Below are positions 1 through 12,765 of a stretch of 64,000 nucleotides of DNA, piece by piece; the stretch's first letter is position 1; every line of letters begins with the position of its first letter. The notes beneath the pieces were generated by a model, which saw nothing but the letters and a program-made list of their open reading frames with translations, was not told the DNA's origin and did not search any database. The position numbers were made by a program, and so were the translations under genes. The stretch spans positions 37,716 through 101,715 of the forward strand of contig WEDG01007505.1 of NCBI GenBank assembly GCA_017591395.1, in the 5' to 3' direction. Source of the stretch: Schistocephalus solidus. Its lineage: Eukaryota; Platyhelminthes; Cestoda; Diphyllobothriidea; Diphyllobothriidae.

Positions 1-60
1 CAGCGCACACTACCTACACCAATGCATCGACAATACCCTCACAGTCACCATTTACCAGAG

Positions 61-870
61 TATATCACGGTTTCCTAGAAACCATGGCTGGGAAATCTGC
101 CAATCTGACGCTTCCACCAGACCACGCCGTTGGCTCAGTGTATGTGCTGTGTGTGTCGAGTGGCTGACCAGTGGACTGGGAGTCAGACGGCGATGGCTGC
201 TCCATATCCCCTGAGTTAGTGAATACTGGTGTGTGCGTTATGGGGTTAGGTCGTGCTGTGGCGCGCCAAGACGGGTACGATGATCCGTCAGCCAATGCGC
301 CCACTCCCACATCAGGCAACTGACCGGCGCGGACAGTGGTCTAATTGTGGGGGTGGGGGAGAGAGTGAGGTCGAGAGCTCAGCGTATTTTCCTCACTATA
401 AACAATCTGGCGCGCTTGAAACTATCACGGTGCGCTAAAAGCCGTGGCTTGGAAGGTTGCCAACTGACGGGATAACTCGGACCGCATGGTCAGCCCAATG
501 TGTGTTTTGTGTGGAGTGGCTGACTGGCGGACTGAGAGTCAGGTTGCAAGGGTTCCTTCTTACTGTGGCCTTTATGGCACTCCCACTCCGTGGGATCCGA
601 GCCAGGTGTGATGGCACGCCCAGGGGCGGCTTCGGCAGCGCCAGACACCTGCGCCCTTTCCCATCTCCGGTCTTCTTGACTCTGTCTTGACACCGGGCTT
701 AGGTGGGGGAGGAGGAGAGAATGCAGTAGCTGCAGCGCAAGGCTACTATCACTTAAAACTAATTCACGCGCAAGTCATCGTCCCTGCACCATCTGGTGTG
801 GAGCATACGGTGGACCTCGTCGAAGTCGACGGTCGAACTGCCACGTGGTTATTCCACAGTGGTTGATTGT
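61..870 (+). repeat. R1 dispersed repeat, long reference copy
   Basis: This is the longest forward copy of an unnamed repeat that recurs more than a dozen times in the window. Landmarks in order are a block around 'ccatggctggg', a 'gagtggctgaccagtggac' block, a 'tcctcactataaacaatct' block, a second 'gccgtggcttggaaggttgcc' block, a 'tcttgactctgtcttgacac' block, and a tail ending near 'gacggtcgaactgccacgtgg'. The first half (about 85-215) and second half (about 440-560) resemble each other, so the unit contains an internal duplication. Short ORFs in it differ between copies and look accidental. I do not recognise it as a named family. It could be a SINE-like or non-autonomous element. Confidence 0.75.
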
Positions 871-995
871 CATCGACCCAAATGTTCATTGAAATTTCGG
901 GTCTGACCCTAAAAAGTCATCTCCGAATTATCTGACTCCATGTCATGCACTCAATAATTTCAGAAATTATTTCCTTGAAGAACCTCTCCTCTTTT

Positions 996-996
<1 letters not shown>

Positions 997-1061
<65 letters not shown>
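997..1061. repeat. (TA)n microsatellite
   Basis: An uninterrupted run of alternating T and A of about 65 bases sits between the R1 copy and the 3' flank of the Penelope-like remnant. Perfect alternation suggests it is young or still sliding. The short sequence between 871 and 996 holds nothing I recognise. Confidence 0.95.
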
Positions 1062-1063
<2 letters not shown>

Positions 1064-1079
1064 GTATACGCCAAAATGC

Positions 1080-1451
1080 TGACCCCAGATGTTAAGATGG
1101 AATCAAAAGTAAAGCAATCTCTGGGGAGAATGGTTTACTCACCATCTGACGTTCGACACTCGTTCTTGAGCGTATGATTGGGAATAGGGAAAATGGGAAA
1201 TACATAGTTTAAATAGGTTCTTTGTTACCCACTGCTGATAGGTCAACCAGACTCTGTTCTCATTGGTCCTCTCTTGTCTAAATGGTGTCTGACGGCTTCG
1301 TATGGTGCTCATAGATCGATCCTGCGGTTGCTCGAGTTGGCACCCGATTGCCAGGCCCCGATTATCTCCCTCACCATTTTCGACCGATTACTTGTGCACT
1401 TTATAAGCTACAGTGATGATTATTTTCGAGGCTATGTATTGTGAAATGTGA
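1080..1451 (-). mobile_element. 3' flank of Penelope-like element
   Basis: This stretch follows the GIY-YIG end of the Penelope-like remnant on the minus strand. It has no open frame. It contains a hammerhead-like motif (1148-1182) of the same type as those at 21703, 30396, 31430, 31736 and 49439. Penelope-like elements are known to carry such ribozymes in their terminal regions, so the position fits. The outer boundary is uncertain. Confidence 0.45.
1148..1182 (-). ncRNA. Decayed hammerhead ribozyme-like motif
   Basis: On the minus strand, a damaged version of the CTGANGA core is followed by a helix II of ACGCTC and GAGTGT around a six-base loop (five Watson-Crick pairs and one G-T). A degenerate GAAA and then GTC follow. 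The core has substitutions, so activity is unlikely. The layout matches the other hammerhead-like copies here and it lies next to a Penelope-like coding remnant. Confidence 0.4.
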
Positions 1452-2262
1452 TCATACATCTTTTCGCTTTGCGGCTAGTGTGGGCTCATGCATGCGCGAT
1501 CTTAGTCGTTTGTCGGTCATACCGCAGTAATGGGCTAGGCATTCTAGACAGTTGACACGGTAAACAACTCCTGACGTGTCCTCAGGCGGTAGCCACCCCT
1601 TGGACTGCATCAGCAAACGCCGGATCGATGCCTCTGGCCTGTGAACTACGTTGAGGGGCCTCAGCATGCGTTCAGTGGCCTCTGAGACATCACTCACGTA
1701 AGTTAGGGCACGGAGGATTTCGGACTTTTGTGTATGTTCACCGTTGGTCTTCGTGTGCCTTCGATACAAGCATTTGTTTGTGAAGCTCCACGGGTATCCA
1801 ATTGAGAGGAAGATTTTCCACAGCAGCTTTCGCTCTCGTAGCTTCTCGGCCCGTGTGTTGCTGCGTAGAGCGCCCGGGCGCAATTGCGTTTACGCGACGG
1901 AGAGTAGTAGCTGCTATATTGAAGGATTTTATCCGTGTTTATCGCTTTTCGAAAGATGCCGGTGTATAGGGTTCCATCTTCCTGCCTCAACACCTCATCG
2001 AGGAAAGGGATTTCGCCGTCCTTTTCTTCCTCCATTGAAAATTGAATTTCTGGGAAAATTGAATTCAACTTATTTTTAAAGGCCTCTTTCGCATCTCGAC
2101 GTAGGGTAACAAAAGTACCGCCCACGTAACGTGTCCACAATTTTGGTTTGAAGGACAGAAAGACTTTCACTTATAGTGCCTGCAGGGCCGCCTCTATGAG
2201 ATAGCCGGACATCGGGGAGCCCATCGGGGTTACCTGGACTTGCTCGTAAACCTGAATACGAA
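1452..2262 (-). pseudogene. Penelope-like retroelement: RT end plus GIY-YIG endonuclease
   Basis: Read leftwards, the minus strand first gives a frame with TPMGSPMSGYLIEAA (near 2235-2180), the reverse transcriptase motif before the catalytic box. A frame with RYVGGTF, where Penelope RTs have YVDD, comes next. After it come the linker motifs IPFLDEVL and YTGIFRKAINTDK. A further frame carries VSEATERMLRPLNVVHRPEA and then VVYRVNCLECLAHYCGMT, the GIY-YIG nuclease that cuts target DNA. The pieces lie in different frames with stops between them. Loss of both catalytic aspartates and the frameshifts make this a dead copy. The RT N-terminus is missing. Confidence 0.85.
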
Positions 2263-2790
2263 GTACGTGGTTAAGCCGTAGTCCAGTAACTCCATCGCGT
2301 GCTTCCTTTGGAAAGGCTTTCCTTCTTCATCTTACTTATGGGCAGCCACTTGTTTGCTACTGTATGTTACACAGTCAGCTTATTCTCGTGAATGCATGAT
2401 CCGAGTATGCATTCAATCTGAACAGTTTAGGCACTAAACCTGATTGCTCACTTAGACTTACTTGGTCGTTAGTTTTCATGACGTTTGAGAGCATAGTAAC
2501 TTTGGGTCTCTGTGCAATTATGAAAATTAATTCCGCAGCGATTCTCTCGGTCGCCTCTGACACGTGCTTGATGTATGGCAGAGCAGGCCATACCACCAGT
2601 GGCATTTCGGGCGGGATCCTTCAGACGAACACATAGCAATCGGCTCATAAGCGCATTTCGATATCCTTTCTGCACATTTTTGCGGAACTTTAGGGCCTCA
2701 TGTAGTTTTTCCTTTGATTTGGTGTGGTGAGCCTGGACCCGATTAAGGTGTACTCTCCCAGCGATTTCTTTGTGCAAAGTGGTGTACTAA
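2263..2790 (-). pseudogene. Second Penelope-like linker remnant
   Basis: The minus strand at 2605-2375 encodes LPYIKHVSEATERIAAEL followed by AQRPKVTMLSNVMKTNDQ. This is the linker before the GIY-YIG domain of flatworm Penelope-like elements. It differs in family from the neighbour at 1452-2262. An overlapping frame up to 2777 holds the more upstream linker (EALKFRKNVQKGYRNAL). The nuclease motif itself is not visible. It looks like an older fragment abutting the next copy. Confidence 0.55.
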
Positions 2791-3225
2791 GTGCCGTGGC
2801 TTGGAAGGCTGCCCAACTGAAATTATATCACAGGAAGTCCAGTGGGTTTTGTGCAAAGTGGCCGAGTTGCGGTTTGAGATTCAGGCCGCAAGGCCTCCTT
2901 AACGATGTGAGATGTGAGCCGCTCATTTCCCTTTTGTGAGAGATCTTGGTGCTTCTGTTTGGAGGTTCATGTCCGTGGCAGTCATCATCAACTGCGCCCA
3001 TTCCCGCACGAGTCCACTGACCGGCTCCCACAGGGGCTGGGATCTTCTAATGTGAACGAGGTCGACGGCTCAGCGCATTTCCTCGCTGTAAACAATCTGA
3101 CGCGCTTAAAGCCAAAACAATGGCTTAAGGCCGTGGCGTGGAATGTTGCCAACTGACGGGATAAATTTGAACCTCGCGGTCAGCCTAGTGTTTGTTTGCG
3201 TGGAGTGGCTGACCAGCGGAAGCCA
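2791..3225 (+). repeat. R1 copy, partial and rearranged
   Basis: It begins with the 'gccgtggcttggaaggctgcc' landmark, then shows the 'cgcccattcccgcacgag' block. The 'ctgtaaacaatctgacgcgc' block and a second 'gccgtggcgtggaatgttgcc' block follow, and it ends at 'gtggagtggctgacca'. The following bases start the gypsy remnant, so the gypsy copy and R1 share a junction near 3226. Confidence 0.6.
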
Positions 3226-3288
3226 ACAACATATCTTCTCGGACGGAACTGGATAAATTGCATGCCTTGTGTACTATCCTATGTACAT

Positions 3289-3972
3289 CGGATTGGTGTT
3301 CACCCGGCTCTAGATTCCCACTTAATAAATCATAAGGAATTGTTTTATGACAATTCTACTACACACTACCGTGGTCCATCTGTGAAATTCAAATTTCAAT
3401 CAGAATTCCGGCCCGAGTTCTGCAAAGCTCGGTCAGTCCCCTATGCATTCGCACCGAAGATCGAAGGGGGATTGGATCGCTTTCAGAAAGTGGACATTAT
3501 CGAGCCCATTCAGCATTCGGAATGGGTGGCCCCAATAGTCCCTGATATTAAACCTTATGGTACCGTGCCTATCTGTGGTAACTACAAGCTGACGACCAAC
3601 TCAGCAATTAAACTGAATCCTTATCCTCTCCCACGGATCGAGTATCTGTACGTATCTCTCTCGGGGGGCCAACACTTCACAACTTTGGACCTGAAACATG
3701 CTTACAACCAAGTCGTCCTAGATCCCGAATCCCGAGATGCCGCCGCCATCAATACGCACCGGTGTTTATTTTGATGCAAACGACTCTCATTTGGAGTAAG
3801 TTCTGCTCCCGGATTATTTCATGCTTGATTGGTAGCCTCGTCAAGGACATACCTCGCGTTTGCGTATATTTGGATGATATATTAGTTACATATCCATCTG
3901 AAAATGTTCACCTAGAGATTAAACCTAGTTATGCACGTTCAGAATACGCATGTTCCAAAATCAGGAAAGATT
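3289..3972 (+). pseudogene. Gypsy I reverse transcriptase, broken
   Basis: The frame from 3196 to 3774 shows FKARSVPYAF-like entry (CKARSVPYAFAPKIEGGLDR), then IIEPIQHSEWVAPIVPDIK. It continues with GTVPICGNYKLTTN, PYPLPRIEYL and FTTLDLKHAYNQVVLDPES. These are gypsy RT fingers and palm, with the LDLKHAYNQ aspartate present. A frameshift near 3770 moves to a frame with VCVYLDDILV (about 3860-3890), the catalytic YxDD box, intact. The next segment around 4000 (KYFEFKVEKTGVHP) is the thumb and connection region. The protein cannot be made whole from this copy. Confidence 0.85.
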
Positions 3973-4257
3973 AGTGCACTTTCCTTGCAGACTCGGTGAA
4001 ATACTTCGAATTTAAGGTTGAAAAAACTGGTGTCCACCCGCTCGAACATAAGGTCAAAGCCTCAACCCAACAGTATTAGTTAGCTGCGTTCATTCCTTGA
4101 GTTGGCTACCCACTTTAGTTGATTTAGGAACCAATCAGCTACAATTCTGAATCCCCTTTATCGATTACTCGAAAAGAATCGTTGCTAGAACTGGTTAGAA
4201 GTCAAACAAATTGATTTTGAACGCTCAAATTCAGCCCTTACCTCCTCTTCTCTCCTG

Positions 4258-4607
4258 ATGCAGTACGACCCAATGCGGCGTGGGTTCGGTTCTCATGCAC
4301 CAAATGCCTGCTGGGGCCGAGATGCCGATTGCCTTTGCATCAAGAACCAGACCCTGGGCGGAAAACAGCTATTCGCAGCTAGATACAGAGGCCTTGGCAA
4401 TAATGTTTGGCCTGCAACGCTTCCACTTGTATCTTTTTTGCCGACTCTTCGAGATTCATACTGACCATAAACCCCTCGCCGAGAATGCAACCATGCGCAC
4501 TCACTCTTTCCGCCTACCCATATGCAATGAAATATGTTACGGATGGTGCAAACATAGTGGCTGACGCCAGTAATAGACTTCCCATTGTCGACGATGGTGT
4601 TAACTGA
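4258..4607 (+). pseudogene. Gypsy I RNase H, broken
   Basis: The frame starting at 4280 encodes PIAFASRTRPWAENSYSQLD, then TEALAIMFGLQRFHLYLF and FEIHTDHKPL. This is the middle and end of the Ty3/gypsy RNase H domain. A shifted frame near 4540-4590 contains GANIVADASNRLP, the motif that closes this domain. The first catalytic aspartate region is not seen in frame. Confidence 0.8.
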
Positions 4608-4739
4608 GCACCTGCTTTTGAGACTGAATCTTTTATAGAAGTTAGTCACTAAGCCCGTAACCTGTAAACGAATTAGACAGTGGACATCGAGAGATTCTCT
4701 CTTAAGTCGGGCTGGCCGTCCTCTGCCTCCCCTGAATTT

Positions 4740-5350
4740 CAGCCATTCTGTAGCCGTCAGAAAGAATTAAGTCTACAAGAAAGATACTTACTATGGGGCA
4801 GTCGTGTAGTTGTGCAACCACAAGGCTGACAAGCCATCCTTAAAGACCTGTACGGTGAGAATAAAAGCTCTCATCCGCAGCTATGTTTGGTAGCCCAAAA
4901 TGGACGAAGATATTGAAAGCATGTCACGTGCCATTGTGTCAAATAACACAAAACGCCTTACCAAAGGTGCCTCTGAAGCCTTGGGCTCTGCCCGATTCAC
5001 CCTGGAAGAGGGTAAACATGGACTATTTTGACCATTCCAAGGCCGTGTGGTCTTGGACTGAAGCTATTCTGACAAGAAACTCTTGTTCCTCAATTACCAC
5101 AATCAACAAGCTCCGATCCATTTTTTCTGCTTTTGAAATACCTGAAATGGTCGTTTCAGAAAGTGGCCCCGTACTTACTAGTGCCGAATTTAAAGAATTT
5201 ATTGATAAAAATGGAATTAAACATTTAACCCCGCACCACGCGGCCTCAAATGATCTCGCGGAGCGCGCGGTTCAGACGATAAAACATGGGTTAGCCAAAC
5301 AGATGCAAGCGGACGTAATCACGACACTGTCACGCATTTTGTTCAGCTAA
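4740..5350 (+). pseudogene. Gypsy I integrase, broken
   Basis: The part before 4883 carries fragments of the zinc-binding HHCC region (CHVPLCQITQNALPKVP follows). The frame 4883-5350 then shows LPDSPWKRVNMDYFDH, with D of the catalytic triad. The segment EMVVSESGPVLTSAEFKEF occupies the place where DNGPQF normally stands, so the second aspartate is replaced by E or S. HLTPHHAASNDLAERAVQTI gives the third acidic residue (E). The copy is interrupted upstream and lost a catalytic residue. Confidence 0.8.
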
Positions 5351-5965
5351 AGTATGACCCCAAACGACTCAAGCGGTTCCTCGCCTACAGGATTGATGTT
5401 TAAGTGGCATTTGTGCACATGGTTCGATCTACCTAATCCTGAGTTGCATGATAAAATCATCGAGCAGCAGAAAAAGATGACAGCGCGATATTATGCGCAC
5501 GCTTGACCTCGAAACTCCTTGCCTAAATACCTTGTCTACACGTGTCTGGAACTCGAAGCGAACTGGTGTCCAGCGACAGTTCAAAGAATTAAGGGACTTA
5601 TAGTATAATTGGCGTTAAAAGATGATAGAATTGTGTGCCGAAATCTCGACCAGGTTCACGACCAAACGGACACAGACAGTGGAGAATTCGGGAAGTTGGA
5701 ACTGCCAGCAAAACTTGATGTTGATTCTGGCGTACCGAGAAAGGAATTTCTACTGCCTACACAGACCACAACGCAGTCAGTCAATGTGTGTGTTTCCCGT
5801 CATCCCCCTACCCCGCCCACCACTAACGTAGGAGCGCAGGAACCATTGAATTCACAAAACGGCTCAGAGGTCATAACTACCGTCCCCAAAGATCGACCCG
5901 AATCCGCAAACCCGTCCAAAGTTTTCAGGACAAAATATATTAGAACATTTATTAATTATCCCTGA
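5351..5965 (+). pseudogene. Gypsy I integrase C-terminal tail
   Basis: Broken frames around 5400-5560 include IIEQQKKMTARYYAHA, the region behind the integrase core where gypsy proteins describe tRNA-like spacing of basic residues. The open frame 5609-5965 begins MALKDDRIVCRNLDQVHDQT and becomes proline- and polar-rich (PTPPTTNVGAQEPLNSQNGS) before its stop. It probably ends the pol polyprotein. Without an LTR the 3' end is set only by the stop. Confidence 0.5.
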
Positions 5966-6645
5966 TTACCTTTACTGTTTCCCCTATCCCCGCTGTCCCC
6001 AATGCTAGCCACCTTAGGGTGGAGGGGTGCAGAGTCTGCTGACCGCACGATCTAAACATCACGCCAGGCCTGCACGACAAAGCAACTTTCAAGGTCGCAT
6101 ACGCATGGCCAGCTGACCTTTGATCTGATTGGCCATCCTTCAGCCTATGGCATTACCGCCTTTACCATATACCCCTCTATGTTCCAAGACTCCCCACTTG
6201 TGCTGTTTCCCGTTCTCAGTACACGTCCTGCTTACAGCCAGTCTTCTGTTTTGGAAACATAACACAGTGCATTTTAATCATGCATCGGCCCGGTTTGGCA
6301 CGTGCGAATCTACTGTAAGAAGCCAGGACGCGCACTCCTGGGAACATTTGGCTATCGCATTGACTCTTCGGTCATAGGCGCCTCCGTGAAAATTGCTAGT
6401 AAACCAACATGGTCCAGACCTCATCACTACACCTCGCCTGAACTGCGCACATACCCTCGACGGATAAACCCGAAAGTTCTCCACAACGCACGCATGCACG
6501 ACACATCTTGTATCACACTATGCCACTATGCAGGCATGGGATCCGTTTTGCCAGTATCGACATGGCAGGCGAAATGTCGCATGTATGGACAGACATAGTT
6601 AATGTACACGGAAGGCATGTCTCTTAGTGTATCTGGAGTGGATAC
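5966..6645. other. No gene recognised
   Basis: Short frames occur on both strands, but none carries a domain or splice pattern I can support. The gypsy 3' end or its LTR might extend into the first part, but I see no polypurine tract or terminal match. Confidence 0.5.
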
Positions 6646-7412
6646 CAAGTTGTGTATAGCACACGACAGTTCCACCGTCGTATTTTCGACAATGGCCACT
6701 GTGTGCTCCACAGCAAGGTGGTACAGGGACGGCAACTGGTATTAGATGATAGTGAGAGTAGACTTTCACTTCATCTACCTCACTCTACTCCACTTCCCCA
6801 CATGGGCCCGGTGCCCAGACAGAGGTAAGAAGATAGGAGATGGGAAAGGGCGCGAGCTAATGCACTGTGGTTCATCACAAACAAGGGTACAACAACAAAA
6901 TGGGGGGGTGGCTCGGATCTCGGTTCAGTTGGAGTTCCATAAAGGCCACGTTAAGAAGGGACCATTCAATTCGGACTCCCAATCCGGGGGATCGAGTTAT
7001 CCCGTCAGCTGGCAGCCTTCCAAGCTACTGTTTTTGGGCATCGTGACAAATTTAATCGGGTCAGATTTTTTATAGTAAGGAAAATACACTAAACCGTCGA
7101 CCTCACTCTCAAATCCACCACCACAATCTGGCCGACGTATGAGCTGGTCAGTTATCTGATGCAGAAGTGGGCGCAGTGATGGACAAGCCCGGCGCACCCG
7201 TCTTCGCGCGCCACTGCACGACCTGTCCCCTTTGACATTCACACCAGGATTATCAAAACCAGAGTCAGAAGGAGCCATCGCTGTCTGACTTCCAGTCCAC
7301 TGGCCAGTCACTCAACACACAATACACTGGGCTGACGGCGTGGTCTGGTATAGAGCTTCAGTTGGCAGCCTTCCAAACCACGGCCGGGATAGTCTCAGAC
7401 TCGGATGATGCA
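6646..7412 (-). repeat. R1 copy, reverse orientation, nearly full
   Basis: It opens with 'cacgacagttccaccgtcgt', the reverse of the R1 tail, and a 'tgctccacagcaaggtggt' block. It passes 'gagttatcccgtcagctggc' and 'tagtaaggaaaatacact', and ends after 'ccttccaaaccacggccgg'. The order is the reverse of the copy at 61-870. Confidence 0.7.
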
Positions 7413-7684
7413 TGCAGCAGAGGTGTCACGTGGAGAAGGGTCCGAGGGTGATACTTAACTCACCCTGATAGGCGATGGCTGGCAGAATTTTGAACGTCTG
7501 TAGAGCTTTGTTGTTTGTTTTTGGGCTCTGTTGGCCACTGATACATATTCTCGTTGTCTGAGAGGTTCGGGTAGTTGATTAGTGTGTTGGAAGAGGTAGT
7601 GAGGCCAACACCGGACAAACGACGCACTTTCCAGGCGGGTCTGCCCACTACTCACTATAGTGCATCTGACGCTTGAATCCATTT

Positions 7685-8285
7685 TGACGTGCTATCATTG
7701 GCAGCTAAGAGGGCTGCCAACTGATGAGGTATCTGGGTCCGTGCCAGGAGTGAGGATCAGGCTGCAATGGCTCCTTCCAAACATTGCCTCTGGCACACTT
7801 ATCCATGTGGCGTGTGAACCTCTCAATCCCTTTTATGTGAAATCCTGCTTCTTTTGTTTGGGGAGCCAGGTCGGGTACATGATACGCGCAGACGAGTTCG
7901 TCATATGTATATCAGTAGCTGCGCCTATTCCCCACACCAGGTAACTAAACGGACCAGAGGCTGCTTGTAGTCTGAGAGTAGGAGTAGAGTGAGCTTGCCT
8001 GCACAGAGCACTTTCCTAACTTTAAACAATCTGACGTGCTTGAAGCTTTCATGGTACACTAAAAGCCGTGGCTTTGAAGGTGGCCAACTGATGAAATCAC
8101 ATGGACCGTGCGGTCAGCCCAGTGTTTGTTTATGTGACGTCGTCGACGTGACCTCACCTCCTGTTTTCTTGACTCTGTCTTGACACCGGGCACAGACGGG
8201 TGAGTGAAGAGAGAGTGCGGTGGCTGCAGCACAAGTCTACTATAAATTAAAGTTAACACACGCGCAAGTCAGAATCAAAGCGATG
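7685..8285 (+). repeat. R1 copy, forward, diverged
   Basis: Landmarks are 'gggctgccaactgatgagg', 'tgcgcctattccccacacc', 'ctaactttaaacaatctgac', 'gccgtggctttgaaggtggcc' and 'ttgactctgtcttgacaccg'. They appear in the R1 forward order, with the middle block shortened. Confidence 0.65.
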
Positions 8286-9040
8286 CACTGTGAGCAGTGG
8301 AAAACTTTATAACTAGCCACTGCTAGCTTTATGAAATATTCAATATCACAGACGACGAAAACTACCAGTGCTTTGGGGGGGGAAGGATAGAGCCGTCAAG
8401 TTCGTGATTCGGCTGACAGGGAAACAAACTTACGCAGCATCCATCTCAATCGGTATCACTGTGTTTAGTTCGTGTCACGTTATTTTTCCACAGTGAGGTT
8501 CTGAATCTGCAATGGAAAAAATAATGTTATTAAGAAACCGCTTCACATGAAACGGAGGGCAAAGTGATGGATCATCCAGAATACTGCAGTGTCCGGAATT
8601 TCGTGGTTTTTATTCACCGGTGGAGGTCATTAACTATACATAAACTAACATTTCATTAAGAAGAGAGTGCAGGTTGATGGGAAGCCACGAAATGGAGATT
8701 AGGAGGGGGGGTTAACATTGCATCGGTAACTTGTAAACTTAACCAAAATTAACTACTTATTTGAGACGCGAACATTAGTCAGTGACCCCAAAAGCTCCTC
8801 GTGAAGAAACTGGTAAGGCAAATGCCGACGAGAGATACCTGCGGATAACCCATGCGCTCACAGGTGACAGACATTGCAGCTAGAAAAAGATGGGCTCTCG
8901 AGCCTGACAAAAAAGCAATTCTGGAAGGGAAGGCTACCTTAAAAAAATAAAAAGTCAATGCGAATGTTGCCCCAGCCTGACGCGTCTTCATCCGCCACCA
9001 GGCATAATTGTACAACTTTATATCGGACTGTCAGAAGGGG
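8286..9040. other. No gene recognised
   Basis: AT-leaning sequence with an A-rich tract near 8941-8955. No domain, RNA gene or repeat landmark was found on either strand. Confidence 0.5.
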
Positions 9041-10400
<1,360 letters not shown>

Positions 10401-11057
10401 CGACAAGCATGCATTTTAGAATGCGATGCAACTAATACCAGCCGTCTGCAAGTCTTCGGCGCCCTGCAGAACACAATTTCTGGGCGTGTTTGCTTGGTCA
10501 ACCCGTTACTTATCAAAACAGTTCGGAAATCTTATCATACATTACTTACGAAATATCTGAATGTTCGGGCACAACTTGAAACCCTAAAACCTAGTTTGTT
10601 GCGCTGGTTGCTTTGCGAAAAAATTATGTTTCAGGAGAAAAAGAGGAACAGTCATAAGTCTGGAGCACTAGCCGGTAGGCTGGAATTGTATCCAAGGTGG
10701 TCAGTTGGCTTTTGAAACCACCTGCATTTAGTCGGATGCAGAGTTTACATTTCGCAACGTGCCGGCAAGTGATGTAACGTCAACTGACCTTAACTGAAAA
10801 GCCGATGTCTAAAGTTGGCAGTTGCAACTGATTTCAAAAACCGCTTGGAAACTGAGAAATCAGGTGTTTGAATGCTGGCTGCTGACAGACGGACTTCACT
10901 TCATGATCCGATTCTCAGCGCACGCATATTCTCGACTTCTGAGGCGGGGTCGTTCACTAGCGTGAATGACGGAAGCATTACGTACCGTAGTACGATATAA
11001 ATTGGATCATCCTGCACATCTGCCATCCTACGAGTAACTGCGAACTATACTATATTA
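10401..11057. other. No gene recognised
   Basis: A plus-strand frame of 135 codons (10308-10715) overlaps the end of the GC-rich segment. It has no recognisable domain and no splice context I can support. Past it I see no repeat landmark. Confidence 0.45.
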
Positions 11058-11640
11058 TTGCTACAAGTACTAATACTAAAACTATGACTACTGCATCTAC
11101 TACTATATATACTACCACTACTACCATAACTACTAATACCACTGCTACTAATACTACTACTGCTAGTACTACTACCACTATTATTACTTTTACCATCAGT
11201 TGTCTTACTTCTTATATTATTATTATTATTATTACTGCCATTTCTACTACCATTATTAAAACACTACTACTATATTCCTATTATTTAACCACTGCCACTA
11301 TTACTTCTAGTATTATTATCAAAAATACTCCTATTTCTATTAATGCTAACGCCGCTCCTACAAAATACTATAAATTCCCATAATGATAATAATATTAGTA
11401 AAAATAATACTATTTTTTCGATTTATACTACTAACCCTTGTACCACGACTATTACTATTGGTAGTGCCATGATTAATATTACTACTACTGTTAATAATAC
11501 TAATTCTTCGCTTTGCTACTACTTTTACTATTATTATTGGTGCTATTGCTGCTATTAACACTAATAATTATACTACTATTACCACTACTACGACTACTAC
11601 AGCTACTAATACTACTATTATCATCATTATCACAAGTACT
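11058..11640. repeat. ACT/ATT triplet array
   Basis: About 580 bases are built from three-base units that keep phase: ACT, ATT, ACC and TACT variants. Open frames in it encode Thr/Ile-rich plus-strand peptides only because of the three-base period. The units are diverged, so it is older than the CT run. Confidence 0.85.
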
Positions 11641-12765
11641 GCGAGCTAAGATGACTACAGAGTAATCATCAAGATCGACAAGAACTCTAGAAGTGTACCA
11701 AACTCCTGAGAGTCTGAACGAGAAACAGCGAGCGGTGTTATTAAAATCAGCCAAGCGCTTACGACTGTTGACTCACAAAAAAACACGATATAGCCACTAT
11801 TGTGAGGGAAGCAATAAATGCTAGACGTAGATGATTTGCGGTTTGCGTCAGGATCACCCAAAATGATGAAGACCACTGTGGATTGAATACATAAGGTCAC
11901 TTAAATTTTCTCGAAGAGGTTTTCTTTCTCTTCCCCCCCCCCAACTTCACTTCCAAAGTGAAAGTGAAGGCAGTGAAAACCAAGGAAGGATGGCTGGAAC
12001 AGCGCTAGGCAGTCCCGGCTTTTTCCTTCAGGGACCATCAGCGGGCTTCAGGCCTCTGCCTTTAAAACAAAACGACGTTGTTCGTGTAATCGTTCATCCT
12101 AATGGCATGTCGGCGCTGCCTTCGCTATTGCAAGTCTTCTGCGTTTGAATCTATCATGAGGCTCTAACATTCTTGGAGCTCGCGAACTGGAGAGCTCAGT
12201 CCTCAATGCTATCTTTATGACACTGACTCATGTGGGGACTGTACCACCAGTACAGTACACCGTGAAGGTTACTGGTTTACCTTTGTTACCCGATCTTACC
12301 AATGGTCGTCTTGACACTATCCTACCATCAGATCAATTCGGGTGGGGTGGGTTTAAGATTTCAGAAGTCCGTCTCACAACCAGCCAATTCACACGCAAGT
12401 TACCGATCCTGCAACGATCGACCTGCCGTAAGCAGGAGTGATCGCAAATCTGAACTGAACTGACAGAACTGATTTCGAGAGATAGAAAAGAGTGATTACA
12501 AAGGCAGACAGGGGTAGATTCAACACTTGGCACTTGGAATTGGCTTTTCTCAATAATACGACCTGCAGGGGTCGCTGGGGTTGATTTCGTCAAATTGATA
12601 ACTGGATTTGGATGAACAAGACAAGCATTGCCAACCCTGTCTTGCTTGCATTTTTCGTGTGGCTCTAACGAGTAAGTGAATTTTAATTGCATGACAGGAC
12701 TCTCTGTTCCTTGATTCTGGATCCTATTTTGTATATGATTTTCTAGTAAATTTAATATAAATACT
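11641..12765. other. No gene recognised
   Basis: Unique-looking sequence with a short C run at 11935-11942. Frames of about 70-120 codons on both strands (for example 12692-12333 minus) show no domain. A weak resemblance between 11990-12190 and 22440-22650 is too loose to call a repeat. Confidence 0.45.

Larger units (their letters stand above)
3226..5965 (+). mobile_element. Ty3/gypsy retrotransposon remnant (copy I)
   Basis: Domains occur in the gypsy order: RT, RNase H, integrase, then a C-terminal tail. No gag or protease is seen, so the 5' part is missing or replaced by R1. At least five frameshifts or stops break the polyprotein. Integrase after RNase H separates it from Ty1/copia elements. 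No LTRs were identified. The sequence style resembles the gypsy group often annotated as K02A2.6-like. Confidence 0.85.

Noticed and set aside
435..690. R1-encoded peptides (similar ORFs at 435-690 and 20263-20520)
   Set aside because: The matching ORFs come from the same repeat. Other copies break the frames, and no domain is seen.
11990..12190. Repeat shared with 22440-22650
   Set aside because: Only short phrases agree. The similarity is too weak to separate from chance by eye.
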